A stretch of DNA of 64,000 nucleotides from Glaciecola flavus (GCF_042646125.1 NZ_JBHRSW010000007.1:104713-168712); one strand, 5' to 3'. Positions 1-9,823 are shown, counted from the first letter of the stretch. Notes: generated by a model from the sequence alone, not told the origin. Made by a program: numbers and translations.

Positions 1-217
1 ATTGTAACTGACTATTTTATATAAATCTTGGCTATGTTCCGATTATGTGTTGGTCGTCAAAAATCAACGCTTAAACGACACTGCTGCTTTGATTAACCTG
101 CCCGTAAGCGAGTTCAATACGGCGTAGTCATTTACTACAAAAGTATGCTCTCGTCGAGTTTACCAGCCCCTCTGGAGAGCTTAATGTTTGACTACTCAGC
201 AGTGAGATAAGTTCCTT
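1..217. other. Left-edge intergenic region, no gene seen
   Basis: No convincing reading frame, tRNA or rRNA is visible. The stretch lies downstream of srkA, whose stop is at 218, and may hold the end of its transcript. A short inverted repeat (GTAGT CATTT ACTAC, about 126-140) could form a weak hairpin but has no T-run. Confidence 0.5.
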
Positions 218-1207
218 TTAATAAGGTAGTAAACTGATGGCTGGCTCTTGCAGACAAGACAGTTGCTCTTTTAATGCCAGAATTTGATTTTCCCAATATT
301 TATCTTCACCGAACCACGGAAAGGCAGCAGGAAAAGCAGGATCTTGCCAACGCATGTCTAACCAAGCCATATAGTGCACCATACGCATCGCCCGTAATGC
401 TTCAATTAACTGTAGCTCCCTGGGATCAAAGTGATGAAACTCATCGTAAGCTTCGATTAAGGTATCAAGCTGCATTAATTGTTGTTGTCGGTCACCATTT
501 AACATCATCCATAAGTCTTGAATGGCTGGTCCTTGGCGACAATCGTCTAAGTCGACGAATATTGGCCCGTCTTGCCATAATATATTACCTGGGTGGCAAT
601 CTCCGTGTAGTCTAATTTGCTTATAGTCAGTCGAGTAATATCGACTACTGACCTCAATGACTTGATCGAGTATTACCATAAAAGGTGTGTGTAAGTGAGA
701 AGGGAGTATCTTAGAATCGGCGAGACGTTGACGCGGCGCATTTAAAAAAGCGCTTGTTGAAATTTGGGGGCGGTGAGCAAAGTTTCTGGTACTGGCAAGT
801 TTGTGTATTCTTCCAATTAGCCGCCCCATCCACTCGATCTGGTCTAAATTATCGACTTCAAATTGACGCCCGCCAACAGAAGGGAACAAGGCAAATGAAT
901 AGGCGTCGTAGTGATGTAGACTTTTTCCATCAAACAGAAGAGGCGCGACAACTGGCAACTCTGCTTCTTGCAACTCGAGCGCAAAATCATGCTCTTCTAT
1001 TATTTGTCGCTCTTCCCAGCGGCTCGGGCGATAAAACTTGGCAACATAACGTTTTCCATCTTCCAACTTAAATTGGTACACGCGATTTTCATAACTATTT
1101 AGAGCGAGCAAACCAGAATCAATGCGAACGCCTAAGCTTTCGATAGCATCGAGAATTAAGTCGGGGCCTAGGTGTGAAAAACTAAAATCTGACGAATCGA
1201 TTGTCAT
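218..1207 (-). CDS. srkA: Stress response kinase A (SrkA/YihE family)
   Basis: Serine/threonine protein kinase of the aminoglycoside-phosphotransferase-like fold, known in E. coli to counter envelope and oxidative stress and to limit MazF-type death. The sequence tracks E. coli YihE along its length: NSYENRVYQF near the N-terminus, FPSVGGRQFE, the catalytic loop LHGDCHPGNILW around residue 200 and the metal-binding FVDLDD just after. About 329 aa against 328 in E. coli. I chose ATG at 1207. A TTG at 1216 directly follows the ccoG stop and has AGGA six bases upstream, so it is a possible alternative. Lies downstream of ccoG on the same strand with almost no gap, so probably co-transcribed. Confidence 0.93.
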   Translation of the reverse strand: MTIDSSDFSFSHLGPDLILDAIESLGVRIDSGLLALNSYENRVYQFKLEDGKRYVAKFYRPSRWEERQIIEEHDFALELQEAELPVVAPLLFDGKSLHHYDAYSFALFPSVGGRQFEVDNLDQIEWMGRLIGRIHKLASTRNFAHRPQISTSAFLNAPRQRLADSKILPSHLHTPFMVILDQVIEVSSRYYSTDYKQIRLHGDCHPGNILWQDGPIFVDLDDCRQGPAIQDLWMMLNGDRQQQLMQLDTLIEAYDEFHHFDPRELQLIEALRAMRMVHYMAWLDMRWQDPAFPAAFPWFGEDKYWENQILALKEQLSCLQEPAISLLPY

Positions 1208-1216
1208 AAGTGTCAA

Positions 1217-2644
1217 TTAAAATCCTGTGAAAATAAAGGTGGTGGGTTCGTCGACAACTAGGCTTTCGCTTGTTTCGCTGAGCGAGCGCACGCTTATATA
1301 TATTTTCTGAGTACCGACGGAAATTTCTTCAGGATCAACTGCAACGCTAAGCGGCAGGGTATACACCTCTCCTTCTGCCACTTCCACACTGGTCTCGCCG
1401 AATATTTGCGGGGTGGGTAGCCCTTTAACACTAATTTCGAAGACTTTGTCTTGTTGAGATTTATTGAGTATTTTCACGGTGTAGACGTTCTCGATTAGGC
1501 CTTCATTGGTCTCCCTATCTAGTGAGTTTCGATCTCGAATAATGTCTACTTCCAAAGGAACACGAGTGGCGATGTCCCATACTAGCATGCATGTCATCAA
1601 ACTCAGTACAAATGCATAGCCAATAAGCTTGGGGCGAACGATTTTTGTTTTACCTCCGGCCAATTCATGCTCAGAAGTAAAACTAATCAAGTTGGGCTCG
1701 TATCCCATTTTGTCCATTACCCCGTTACACGCATCAACACATGCGCCACAGTTGATACACTCGTACTGCAGGCCATTTCGAATATCGATGCCTGTGGGGC
1801 AAACTTGAACACATAGGTTACAGTCAATGCAATCCCCCAGCCCCTTTGATTTTACTTCGTCTTGTGTCATTTTTCGACTGCGTGGTCCGCGTTGTTCGCC
1901 ACGCGTAGGATTATAAGAGACGGTGAAGGTATCTTTGTCAAACATCGCCGATTGGAATCGCGCATAAGGGCACATGTGCGTACACATTATTTCGCGCATA
2001 AATCCGGCATTACCGTAGGTACAGCCGGTAAAAAATATTACCCAAAATGCTAACCAAAAGGAGCTGTTGAAAGTGAAAAAGTCGATAAAAAGCCTATCAA
2101 TCTCGGTGAAATAACCAACAAATGTGAGTGAGGTTAGTAGAGCGACCATAATCCAAGAAAAGTGCTTGAGGCTCTTCCGCCAAAACTTATCAAAATCCAT
2201 ACTGCGTTGATCGAGTTTCATGCGTTTGTTTCTTGCACCCTCGATTTTTTCTTCAAACCAAATGTATATGAACGTCCAAGTGGTTTGTGGGCACATAAAG
2301 CCACACCAAACTCTGCCGGCAAAGGTTGTGACAAAGAATAGAGCAAATGCAGAGACGATAAAAATGTAGGCAACGACGGTAAGATCTTGTGGCCACAGCG
2401 TAATAGAAAAAATAGTGAAGCGCTGAGCGGCAATGTCGAGCAGGATAGCTTGTTCACCTTGGTACTGTAACCACGGTATTATCGCGAAGATACCGAGAAA
2501 AATTAAGCCAAAAAAACGCCGAATGTTTTCTAGTTTGCCTTGTACAGCCCTAACATAAATGCGGCTTCTAGCCGAATAATTGGGCTTTGTTGGCTTTTGA
2601 ATTTTTACTGGCGTGATGTCTTTAACATCAATTTTTTTGTTCAT
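1217..2644 (-). CDS. ccoG: Cytochrome c oxidase accessory protein CcoG (FixG/RdxA)
   Basis: Inner-membrane iron-sulfur protein needed for maturation of cbb3-type cytochrome oxidase; family work implicates it in copper reduction for the CuB centre. Several membrane segments occur in the first 210 residues and one near 345. WCGFMCPQTTW and the MCTHMCPYARFQ motif are present, and two ferredoxin-type clusters (CIDCNLCVQVCP and CINCGACVDAC) lie around residues 268-305, followed by the usual Ig-like C-terminal domain. 475 aa is normal for the family. The cbb3 structural genes are not adjacent in this window. A possible FNR site lies about 100 bp upstream. Confidence 0.95.
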   Translation of the reverse strand: MNKKIDVKDITPVKIQKPTKPNYSARSRIYVRAVQGKLENIRRFFGLIFLGIFAIIPWLQYQGEQAILLDIAAQRFTIFSITLWPQDLTVVAYIFIVSAFALFFVTTFAGRVWCGFMCPQTTWTFIYIWFEEKIEGARNKRMKLDQRSMDFDKFWRKSLKHFSWIMVALLTSLTFVGYFTEIDRLFIDFFTFNSSFWLAFWVIFFTGCTYGNAGFMREIMCTHMCPYARFQSAMFDKDTFTVSYNPTRGEQRGPRSRKMTQDEVKSKGLGDCIDCNLCVQVCPTGIDIRNGLQYECINCGACVDACNGVMDKMGYEPNLISFTSEHELAGGKTKIVRPKLIGYAFVLSLMTCMLVWDIATRVPLEVDIIRDRNSLDRETNEGLIENVYTVKILNKSQQDKVFEISVKGLPTPQIFGETSVEVAEGEVYTLPLSVAVDPEEISVGTQKIYISVRSLSETSESLVVDEPTTFIFTGF

Positions 2645-2743
2645 ATTGTTACAAGTTGTCCAGATTAAAAGGGAAAGTAGCTTTTTTTAAGGTGGCGACT
2701 ACTTAATTGTGTTCTCAGTATACCAACTCGGCGTCGATTATTC

Positions 2744-2757
2744 TTATTTGAGATCAA
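2744..2757 (-). promoter_or_regulatory. Candidate FNR site upstream of ccoG
   Basis: On the minus strand it reads TTGAT CTCA AATAA against the FNR consensus TTGAT-N4-ATCAA: one half is perfect, the other 3 of 5. It lies about 100 bp upstream of the ccoG start. ccoG genes are commonly oxygen-regulated, which makes the match plausible but not proven. The rest of 2645-2956 shows nothing else I can name. Confidence 0.35.
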
Positions 2758-2956
2758 TTTTTTAGTGTTGCAGTTTTGACTGAAGACATACCTATTTAGA
2801 GAGTGAGGCGATTAAAACAGGATAATATGCGTATTTTTCCGTGTCTTGTGGCAGCGCCAACCACTCAGTTTTCGTATGAATATGCATAACTTAAGCATGC
2901 TGTTTAATGTATAAAAGTAGAGTAAACTACTTCCTCAAACAGAGGAAGTGCAGTTT

Positions 2957-3313
2957 ATGTGGCGCAACATAGTCGTTATTGTGCAAATATTATTAATTAT
3001 CTGGTTACTGCAGACTAAATGGGTGCAGGACATGTTCTCGTCTGTGCAGTTGACCTTGAGTGATTGGGTGGCGAGTGTATTGACTGTGCCCGACAGGCAA
3101 AAGATTGCTTCATTAAGAGACAGTTACATGCGTAACAATATGGCCTTACAACCTCATCAAACAGATTATGTTTTTGAAGTGACGGACACGATTGAAGGCA
3201 TTCAAAAATTTCATACTTTGTATTGTAAAGACGGTGATAAAAACCCCTATTTATACGGAAACAACCTTCGTAAATTTTGTTCGAAAATAGAAGAGTCGGG
3301 CATTCTTCCGTAG
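2957..3313 (+). CDS. Hypothetical small membrane-anchored protein
   Basis: About 118 aa. One hydrophobic segment at the N-terminus (roughly residues 3-20, IVVIVQILLIIWLL) is followed by a soluble region with two cysteines near the C-terminus (LYCKDG and KFCSK) that could pair in the periplasm. I recognise no family. The ATG at 2957 is preferred because AGAGGAA lies about 10 bases upstream; a GTG at 2948 is too close to it. Stands alone between ccoG (divergent) and the diguanylate cyclase (convergent). Confidence 0.65.
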   Translation: MWRNIVVIVQILLIIWLLQTKWVQDMFSSVQLTLSDWVASVLTVPDRQKIASLRDSYMRNNMALQPHQTDYVFEVTDTIEGIQKFHTLYCKDGDKNPYLYGNNLRKFCSKIEESGILP

Positions 3314-3342
3314 TACTTTTTTCATTTGTGCCTCAGTGAGTT

Positions 3343-4269
3343 TTATGCCACTTCGACATTTCTCTGCTTTAACTTGGCTGGCTCATAAACTGCAAATTGA
3401 TGTTTGCCTTTCTTCTTTGCGGCAAAAAGTGCTGAGTCTGCCCACTCTGTAATGTTCTTATAGTTTAATAATTCTACTGTTTCAGTGCCTTCGAAAGCCA
3501 CTATTCCTATGGAGGTGGCAATGGATAGTTTGTGGCCATCAATAATCTGTGATTTGCTCAGTGCATTGAGAATCCGTTTGGCCAGTTTCTTGGTGTTTTC
3601 TTCGGTGGATTTTGGTAACAGTAATCCAAATTCGTCACCACCAAATCGGCCAAGTGTATCCATATCTCGAATATTGGCAGTAACGGTTGCAACAAATGCC
3701 CTCAAATATTCATCACCCGTAGCGTGACCGTATTTGTCATTTATTTGCTTAAATTTATCTAAATCAAAATACATGAACGCAATACACTCTTGTTGTCGTC
3801 TCGAACTAGTGATGGCTTGCTTGGCTCTGTCGCTGAACAAATATCTATTACACGCGCCAGTAAGCGCATCATAATGTGCTAAGCGTTTCAAATGTAGGTC
3901 TTTTCTGAAGTCTCGTTTCAACGTATTGAGCAAATACTTTAATATTTGTGGGGTAATCGCATGGCTTGGAAAGGCGTCAACAGTATAGTTTCGGTAGCCA
4001 CTGACATCAAAACTGTCAAAACTTTCTGACAATACCAATATTGGGCAAGGTAGTTCTTTTGCCGAATACTGCTTAGATAGCTGCCGTCTAAGGGGGATAA
4101 ATTGATCTTGCGTCACTAGGATAAAAGCAGAATCAAACGAGTTTTCTTCTACTTCCAATTCATACCCTCTTTCATGGCAAACAATTTCTTCAACTTGAGA
4201 AATTACTTTTAGGGTAGCCGTCAACCACTCACGCTCTTTGGCGTTTTCATTGATCAAAAAAATATTCAT
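3343..4269 (-). CDS. Diguanylate cyclase with receiver-like N-terminus
   Basis: C-terminal GGDEF domain (about residues 135-300) with intact signature GRFGGDEF and an inhibitory I-site RDMD five residues before it, so an active, feedback-inhibited c-di-GMP synthase is expected. The first ~120 residues look like a degenerate response-regulator receiver: MNIFLINENAKERE at strand one, but no clear phospho-acceptor aspartate triad. No membrane segment, so cytoplasmic. AT-rich DNA (about 4280-4380) lies upstream. Its signal input cannot be read from the sequence. Confidence 0.88.
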   Translation of the reverse strand: MNIFLINENAKEREWLTATLKVISQVEEIVCHERGYELEVEENSFDSAFILVTQDQFIPLRRQLSKQYSAKELPCPILVLSESFDSFDVSGYRNYTVDAFPSHAITPQILKYLLNTLKRDFRKDLHLKRLAHYDALTGACNRYLFSDRAKQAITSSRRQQECIAFMYFDLDKFKQINDKYGHATGDEYLRAFVATVTANIRDMDTLGRFGGDEFGLLLPKSTEENTKKLAKRILNALSKSQIIDGHKLSIATSIGIVAFEGTETVELLNYKNITEWADSALFAAKKKGKHQFAVYEPAKLKQRNVEVA

Positions 4270-4482
4270 ATGCGCACCGTTTTACACAGATTTTGTGTAT
4301 TTTTTTAATTTTTATTTTTGTTTTTGTTATTACTTATACATTGTACAAAAGTATTAATAAAAGTTCAAAAAATAAACAATTTGTATGATTTAAGTACGCG
4401 TAAATCAAAGCCTTAGTGTTGTGTAAAAAAGACAAGTAAGCATTACGAAGGCTTTACAATAGAAAATGTGCTTACAGGGAGT

Positions 4483-5013
4483 TCACGGTTGTTTGTCGTC
4501 GAAAGCGATTGATTGACTGGTAATAAGCCCATCTCTGATGTTAATTAGTTGTTCCGGCTTACTCCATTGTTTGACATCCAAGTCAAACGGATCAACAAAA
4601 GTCATATAAGCCAGATCAGCATTAGCCCAATCAGGTAACGTAAGGGTTTCCTCACTACCATCAAAGCCGCTTTGCATGAAACAAGCGTACAGCCAAGTGT
4701 TGTCAGGTAGAGTGCCAAGCGGTGCGCTTACTTTTACATTTAAGCCCGTGTCCTCCCAAACGGCTCTGTGCGCTGCACATTGCCCAGACTCGCTAGGTTT
4801 GTTGGTGCGCGCGGGTATACTGTAGGATTTGTCATCGTGAACAAGTGCGAGTATTCGCCCATTTTTGCTAATTAAACAAGCCGCGGGTGATTTCAGGCTA
4901 CTGTGGTGAGAAACATCCACTCTGCAGCTTGGTGCCGAAAACTCTCGTTGCGTGCACGAGACGAGCAGTGTTGTAAGCAAGCATAAAAGTACAGTTCTAG
5001 TTTTGTCAGTCAT
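4483..5013 (-). CDS. NUDIX-like lipoprotein with a degenerate NUDIX box
   Basis: 176 aa. The signal sequence ends in a lipobox (TTLLVSC), so it is a predicted lipoprotein. The mature part resembles a NUDIX fold: AACLISKNGRILALVHDDKSYSIPA, then AAHRAVWEDTGL at the place of the NUDIX box. The box keeps the arginine and one glutamate, but the usual R-E and E-E pairs read R-A and E-D and the first glutamate is missing, so hydrolysis is doubtful. Exported NUDIX-like proteins are uncommon, since their nucleotide substrates are normally cytoplasmic. Flanked by long intergenic DNA on both sides, so probably monocistronic. Confidence 0.7.
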   Translation of the reverse strand: MTDKTRTVLLCLLTTLLVSCTQREFSAPSCRVDVSHHSSLKSPAACLISKNGRILALVHDDKSYSIPARTNKPSESGQCAAHRAVWEDTGLNVKVSAPLGTLPDNTWLYACFMQSGFDGSEETLTLPDWANADLAYMTFVDPFDLDVKQWSKPEQLINIRDGLITSQSIAFDDKQP

Positions 5014-5483
5014 AGTTATGTAACCCAGTCACTTGGCTTTTTTGAGTGAACAGCAACTTTACTTACGGGGTGTGTTCCATACAAGTACAAAGTTGGGATA
5101 AATCACCCCTCATAAATACGTTGATTGCTCAGCGAGGCCTTGTATGTTGAAAAGTTGTTACAAAAAACGCAAAAAAACAAGCTTATACGGCATCGAAAGA
5201 CAATGCTTCTTGCAAGCTATTGACAATCGTATTAACGTGACTTTGTGTAAAGTTTCAATCCACTTATCACTTTTCGCGTATATTCACTTAAGCATCTAAA
5301 ACCAAGGGCTTTTGTTATTTACATTTGCCTGCAAGATTTATGACGCGAGTGACAATAATTAAGGCGCCCCTTTGTCAAACGGTAATGGTTGTGATGAGTG
5401 AATTGCGGCGGAAATATTAGGCAAAATCAATTACGTCAAATGTCTGCAAACAAACATTGAAATAAAATCCCAAATGTACCGGT
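5014..5483. other. Long intergenic region upstream of the RND operon
   Basis: About 470 bp without a supportable reading frame, between the divergent NUDIX-like lipoprotein and efflux genes. It presumably holds both promoters, but no hexamer pair stands out. No repeat, tRNA or riboswitch was recognised. Confidence 0.4.
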
Positions 5484-5508
5484 CAAGTTTTAGCTTGAGC
5501 TAAACTTG
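5484..5508. promoter_or_regulatory. Palindrome upstream of the RND efflux operon (candidate operator)
   Basis: Inverted repeat with 11-bp arms: CAAGTTT(T)AGCT, TG, AGCTAAACTTG, perfect except for one extra T in the left arm. It ends about 30 bp before the ATG at 5539. It could be a repressor operator or a leader hairpin close to the ribosome-binding site. The MarR-like protein downstream of the pump is one possible ligand. Confidence 0.45.
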
Positions 5509-5538
5509 TGGATTTGGAGTAGGCGGTCGAGGAATGTT

Positions 5539-6591
5539 ATGAGTAAAATAATTAAAATATCGCCATTACTATTGGGTGTGGTTGTGCTTGTGGGTTTTCT
5601 GGTTTATATGAATTTACCAGAGGAGAATGTGGCAGCAGGAGGCAGAAGTGGTGGAACAACACCCGTAGCAGTTAAATCAGCAGCTCAAGAGTCGTTTCCT
5701 GTTGTGGTGGAAGCATTGGGGACGGCTGTCGCTAACGAGTCAGTCTACATAACGGCGCAGCAAGCAGAGACGCTAACCACTGTGCTTTTTGAAGATGGGG
5801 ACATTGTTGAACGCGGGCAATTGCTTGCACAGTTGAATAATCGAGCAGAGCTTGCAAAATTAAATGAAATAGAAATTAATCTCGCTGATGCGAAGCGTCA
5901 GTTAACGCGAATTAAAGATTTAGCGAAAGAGAGAGCCGCGTCTCAACAGCTGCTCGATGAACAAGAGGCTCGGGTAAAAGCCCTTATTGCACAGCGCGAA
6001 GTCGCTAAGGCAGAGCTAGAAGAACGCAAGGTTATCGCTCCGTTTAATGGTCGCCTGGGTACACGAATGATGAGTATTGGCAGCCTAGTGAGACCAGGAG
6101 ACGTCATCACCACGCTAGACGACTTAAGTACAATCAAGGTTGATTTTAATGTCAGCGAAAATCACCTTGCGAGCCTTGCAAATGGGCAAAATATCAGTGC
6201 AACTTCTGTTGCTTATCCCGGCGAAGTCTTTTCTGGCAATATAACAAATGTAGAATCCAGAATTGACCCTGTTACGCGCTCGATAAGAGTACGGGCACGC
6301 ATTGAAAATGAAGACCTCAAACTCAGACCGGGGTTGTTATTGCAAGTAAGTATAGAAAAGCGCGTGCTTAACGCACTAGTTGTCCCAGAAAGTGCTTTGG
6401 TGCCTGATGGCGATAAGCAATACCTGTATTTGGTTAACGGTGATAACAAAGCTGTGAAAAGGGAAGTCGTTGTTGGCGAGCGCAAACCTGGTTTAGTGCA
6501 AATTGTTGACGGTTTATCAGAGGGAGACAAGGTTGTGGTTGAGGGTACCTTGCGTATTAGAGATGGTTCAAGCGTAAAAATTATTGGTTAG
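5539..6591 (+). CDS. RND efflux periplasmic adaptor (membrane fusion protein)
   Basis: 350 aa HlyD/AcrA-type adaptor bridging an RND pump to an outer-membrane channel. An N-terminal membrane anchor (about residues 8-24) carries no lipobox. Then come a lipoyl half-motif (EDGDIVERGQLLAQLNN), a helical hairpin (about 95-165), the second lipoyl half (KVIAPFNGRLG) and beta-barrel and proximal domains. Start chosen at ATG 5539, with GAGG seven bases upstream; an in-frame TTG at 5506 lacks a site. The RND permease follows after 11 bp. No outer-membrane factor gene is nearby, so a TolC encoded elsewhere is presumably used. Confidence 0.92.
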   Translation: MSKIIKISPLLLGVVVLVGFLVYMNLPEENVAAGGRSGGTTPVAVKSAAQESFPVVVEALGTAVANESVYITAQQAETLTTVLFEDGDIVERGQLLAQLNNRAELAKLNEIEINLADAKRQLTRIKDLAKERAASQQLLDEQEARVKALIAQREVAKAELEERKVIAPFNGRLGTRMMSIGSLVRPGDVITTLDDLSTIKVDFNVSENHLASLANGQNISATSVAYPGEVFSGNITNVESRIDPVTRSIRVRARIENEDLKLRPGLLLQVSIEKRVLNALVVPESALVPDGDKQYLYLVNGDNKAVKREVVVGERKPGLVQIVDGLSEGDKVVVEGTLRIRDGSSVKIIG

Positions 6592-6602
6592 GGATAGAAA
6601 AA

Positions 6603-9600
6603 ATGCTCATTTCGGATCTTTCTGTTAAACGACCTGTATTTGCGTCTGTTGTCAATTTGTTGCTCCTTGTATTTGGCGTCGTGGCAATCACATTTTTATC
6701 TTTGCGTGAATACCCTGACATCGACCCCCCTATCGTCTCTGTAAGCACACAATATCCGGGCGCTTCCGCTGATATTGTGGAAACGCGCATTACACAAATC
6801 TTAGAGGACAGAATCAGTGGTATTGAAGGGATAAAGAACATTTCATCATCAAGTCGCAATGGTCGCTCAAATATCACGATTGAATTCCAGTTAAGCAGAG
6901 ACATTGATGCGGCCGCAAATGATGTGAGAGAACGTATATCTCGAGCATTGAACAATTTACCTGATCAGGCGCTTCCCCCAGAAGTTGCTAAATCAAATTC
7001 AGATGAAAATGCTATTATTTGGTACAACTTGCGTAGTACCAATTTAAATGTCATGGAACTTACCGATTACGCTGACCGTTTTGTGGTTGATCGTTTATCT
7101 ATTGCAGAAGGCGTCGCTCGTATCCAGCTAGGTGGTGGTCGGACGTATGCAATGAAAGTTTGGCTTGACCGCAATGCTATGGCTGCTCGAGGGATCACGG
7201 TTACAGATATTGAACGCGTGATTAGATCTGAAAACGTTGAGTTACCGGCAGGTAGAGTCGAATCGAACGAACGTGATTTTGATGTTCGTGTGGCAAGAAG
7301 TTTCTTATCACCTGAAGACTTCGCTGAGTTAACCGTTGCGGCTGGTGCAGACGGCTACTTGGTGAAATTGCGTGAAGTCGCGCATGTAGAACTAACAGCT
7401 GCTGACGATGAGACGGATTTTCGCGGTGACGGTGTGAACATGATTGGCTTGGGTATTATCAAGCAATCCAAAGCCAATACGCTAGAAGTGGCACGATCCG
7501 CTAGAGAAGCAATAGAGCGTATTGAAAAAACCTTACCTGACAACATTTTTATCGTACCGAGTTATGATTCTTCCATATTTATTGAAGAATCAATAAACGA
7601 AGTCTACAACACGCTTGCGATCGCTATGCTGATGGTTGTGGTCGTAATTTATTTGTTTTTGGGTAATGTTCGCGCCACCCTTATTCCTGCGGTAACCGTA
7701 CCCGTTTCATTGGTAGCGGCATTCATTGTCATGTTTGCGCTTGGTTTTTCGATAAATTTATTAACGCTGTTGGCCTTAGTACTAGCAATTGGATTGGTGG
7801 TAGATGATGCTATCGTCGTGCTTGAGAATATTTATCGCCGAATTGAATTGGGCGAGCCCCCCATTCTTGCTGCTTATCGGGGAGCAAGAGAAGTCGGTTT
7901 TGCGGTAATTGCAACCACTTTGGTGCTTATTTCTGTGTTTGTACCCTTGGTGTTTTTAGAGGGAAATATTGGTCGCTTGTTCACTGAGTTTGCGCTTGCT
8001 ATTGCAGCCGCGGTGGCGTTTTCGAGTTTCACTGCACTCACATTATCACCAATGATGGCGTCTAAGTTGCTCAAAAAACGGGAGCGAAATTCGGGCTTTG
8101 GTGTTTGGATGGACAAAGCCTTTGCTAAATTTGAAGGCAGCTATTATCGAGCACTTGGCACAAGTTTGCGTCAACCGATACTGATGGTCTTACTGTTACT
8201 TGCATCAATGGCCTTAATTTGGCAAATGCAAGGAAAGCTAAAAGAAGAGTTTGTGCCGCGTGAGGACAGAGGTAACTTCTTCATTTTAATGCAAGCGCAA
8301 GAAGGGGCGAGTTTTGAGAGTAATTCCCGTAACCTTAAAAAAATCGAAGATGTGTTGATGCCTTATCGAGAATCAGGCGAAATTGAGCGATTACTGGTTC
8401 GTACCCCCGGATTTGGTGGCAGGGCAGGCATTGCTATCATTGGCATGCCTAGTTGGGAAACGCGTCCTCGCTCAACTTTTGAACTAATGCGTGAAATGAG
8501 CGCTAAACTCTCTCAAATCCCAGATGTTCGCGCTTTTGCCATCATGCGCTCTGCGATTGGGGGAAGAGGATTGGGGAGACCTGTACAGTTTGTATTGCAA
8601 GGTAACACCTATGAAGAGCTTGTTGAATGGCGTGATATTGTTATTGCCAAAGCGCGACAGAACCCCGGTTTGGTGCGTATAGATTCTGATTATAAAGAAA
8701 CCTCTCCTCAATTATTGGTTGATATTGATAGAGATAGAGCAGCAGACTTAGGAGTTTCAATTTTAGAAATTGGCCGAACACTTGAAACTATGTTGGGTCA
8801 AAGGCGTGTGTCGACCTTCTTAGATCGCGGCCAAGAATATGATGTGATTATTGAGGGAAATGAGGAAGATTATCGAAGTCCAGACAGTATAGACAATATT
8901 TACGTTCGCTCCGATCGCACCGGACGTTTAATTCCCTTGGACAATCTCGTCTCAGTTAAAGAGCAGGCTACGTCGACCACCTTAAATCGCTACAACCGCA
9001 TGCGTGCCGTGACGATTAGTGCTAACTTAGCCGATGACTACACAATCGCCGAAGCGTTGACATTTTTGGAAGGGATAGTCGAAAGTGAATTGCCCGACCA
9101 AGTTTCGATTGACTACAAAGGCGAATCACAGTTGTATCAAGAGTCAGGATCTAGTTTTGTGTTTATATTTGCCTTGGCTTTAGCGGTTACATACTTAGTG
9201 TTAGCTGCGCAGTTTGAGAGTTGGATTCACCCTTTGGTCATTATGTTTACGGTTCCTTTGGCTTTGGTGGGTGCTTACGTGGGGTTGTATTTAGCTGACA
9301 TGTCCATCAATATCTACAGTCAAATTGGTTTGGTAATGCTCATTGGTTTAGCGGCGAAAAACGGAATTTTGATTGTTGAATTTACGAATCAACTGCGCGA
9401 TGCGGGGGTTGAATTTGAGGAGGCGATTAAAAAAGCCGCAACGCAACGGCTGCGCCCAATTGTTATGACTGGCTTTACAACTGTATTTAGCGCTTTGCCA
9501 CTGGTACTTGCCACTGGGCCTGGCGCAGAGTCGCGTATGGTAATCGGCATGGTTATCTTTGCAGGCGTGATTTTTTCTACCTTTATGACGCTATTTATCA

Positions 9601-9752
9601 TCCCGACCGCATACAATTATTTGGCTCGTCATACAGGATCACCAGAACTACGAACGCGCAAACTAGAAAAGTTACAGGAAGCGCTACCTTACAATAAGGG
9701 AGAGAATGCTTCACTTGATGGTTCACCCGTGAAGGAAGCGACGAAGATCTAA
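6603..9752 (+). CDS. RND multidrug efflux permease (AcrB/HAE1 family)
   Basis: 1049 aa inner-membrane proton antiporter. It has the standard plan: first membrane helix (RPVFASVVNLLLLVFG), a porter loop (about 40-330), helices 2-6, a second loop and helices 8-12. Proton-relay residues are present: the Asp pair in helix 4 (GLVVDDAIVVLEN) and the Lys in helix 10 (GLAAKNGILIVEF). It belongs to the AcrB/MexB-like drug pumps rather than the CusA metal pumps. Forms an operon with the adaptor just upstream. Substrates cannot be told from the sequence. Confidence 0.95.
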   Translation: MLISDLSVKRPVFASVVNLLLLVFGVVAITFLSLREYPDIDPPIVSVSTQYPGASADIVETRITQILEDRISGIEGIKNISSSSRNGRSNITIEFQLSRDIDAAANDVRERISRALNNLPDQALPPEVAKSNSDENAIIWYNLRSTNLNVMELTDYADRFVVDRLSIAEGVARIQLGGGRTYAMKVWLDRNAMAARGITVTDIERVIRSENVELPAGRVESNERDFDVRVARSFLSPEDFAELTVAAGADGYLVKLREVAHVELTAADDETDFRGDGVNMIGLGIIKQSKANTLEVARSAREAIERIEKTLPDNIFIVPSYDSSIFIEESINEVYNTLAIAMLMVVVVIYLFLGNVRATLIPAVTVPVSLVAAFIVMFALGFSINLLTLLALVLAIGLVVDDAIVVLENIYRRIELGEPPILAAYRGAREVGFAVIATTLVLISVFVPLVFLEGNIGRLFTEFALAIAAAVAFSSFTALTLSPMMASKLLKKRERNSGFGVWMDKAFAKFEGSYYRALGTSLRQPILMVLLLLASMALIWQMQGKLKEEFVPREDRGNFFILMQAQEGASFESNSRNLKKIEDVLMPYRESGEIERLLVRTPGFGGRAGIAIIGMPSWETRPRSTFELMREMSAKLSQIPDVRAFAIMRSAIGGRGLGRPVQFVLQGNTYEELVEWRDIVIAKARQNPGLVRIDSDYKETSPQLLVDIDRDRAADLGVSILEIGRTLETMLGQRRVSTFLDRGQEYDVIIEGNEEDYRSPDSIDNIYVRSDRTGRLIPLDNLVSVKEQATSTTLNRYNRMRAVTISANLADDYTIAEALTFLEGIVESELPDQVSIDYKGESQLYQESGSSFVFIFALALAVTYLVLAAQFESWIHPLVIMFTVPLALVGAYVGLYLADMSINIYSQIGLVMLIGLAAKNGILIVEFTNQLRDAGVEFEEAIKKAATQRLRPIVMTGFTTVFSALPLVLATGPGAESRMVIGMVIFAGVIFSTFMTLFIIPTAYNYLARHTGSPELRTRKLEKLQEALPYNKGENASLDGSPVKEATKI

Positions 9753-9823
9753 TGCTGTTGAAACGGCGCAGCGAGAAGTCTACGCCGTATACTCATTACC
9801 TTGAATCACCGTTAACTTTTTAT

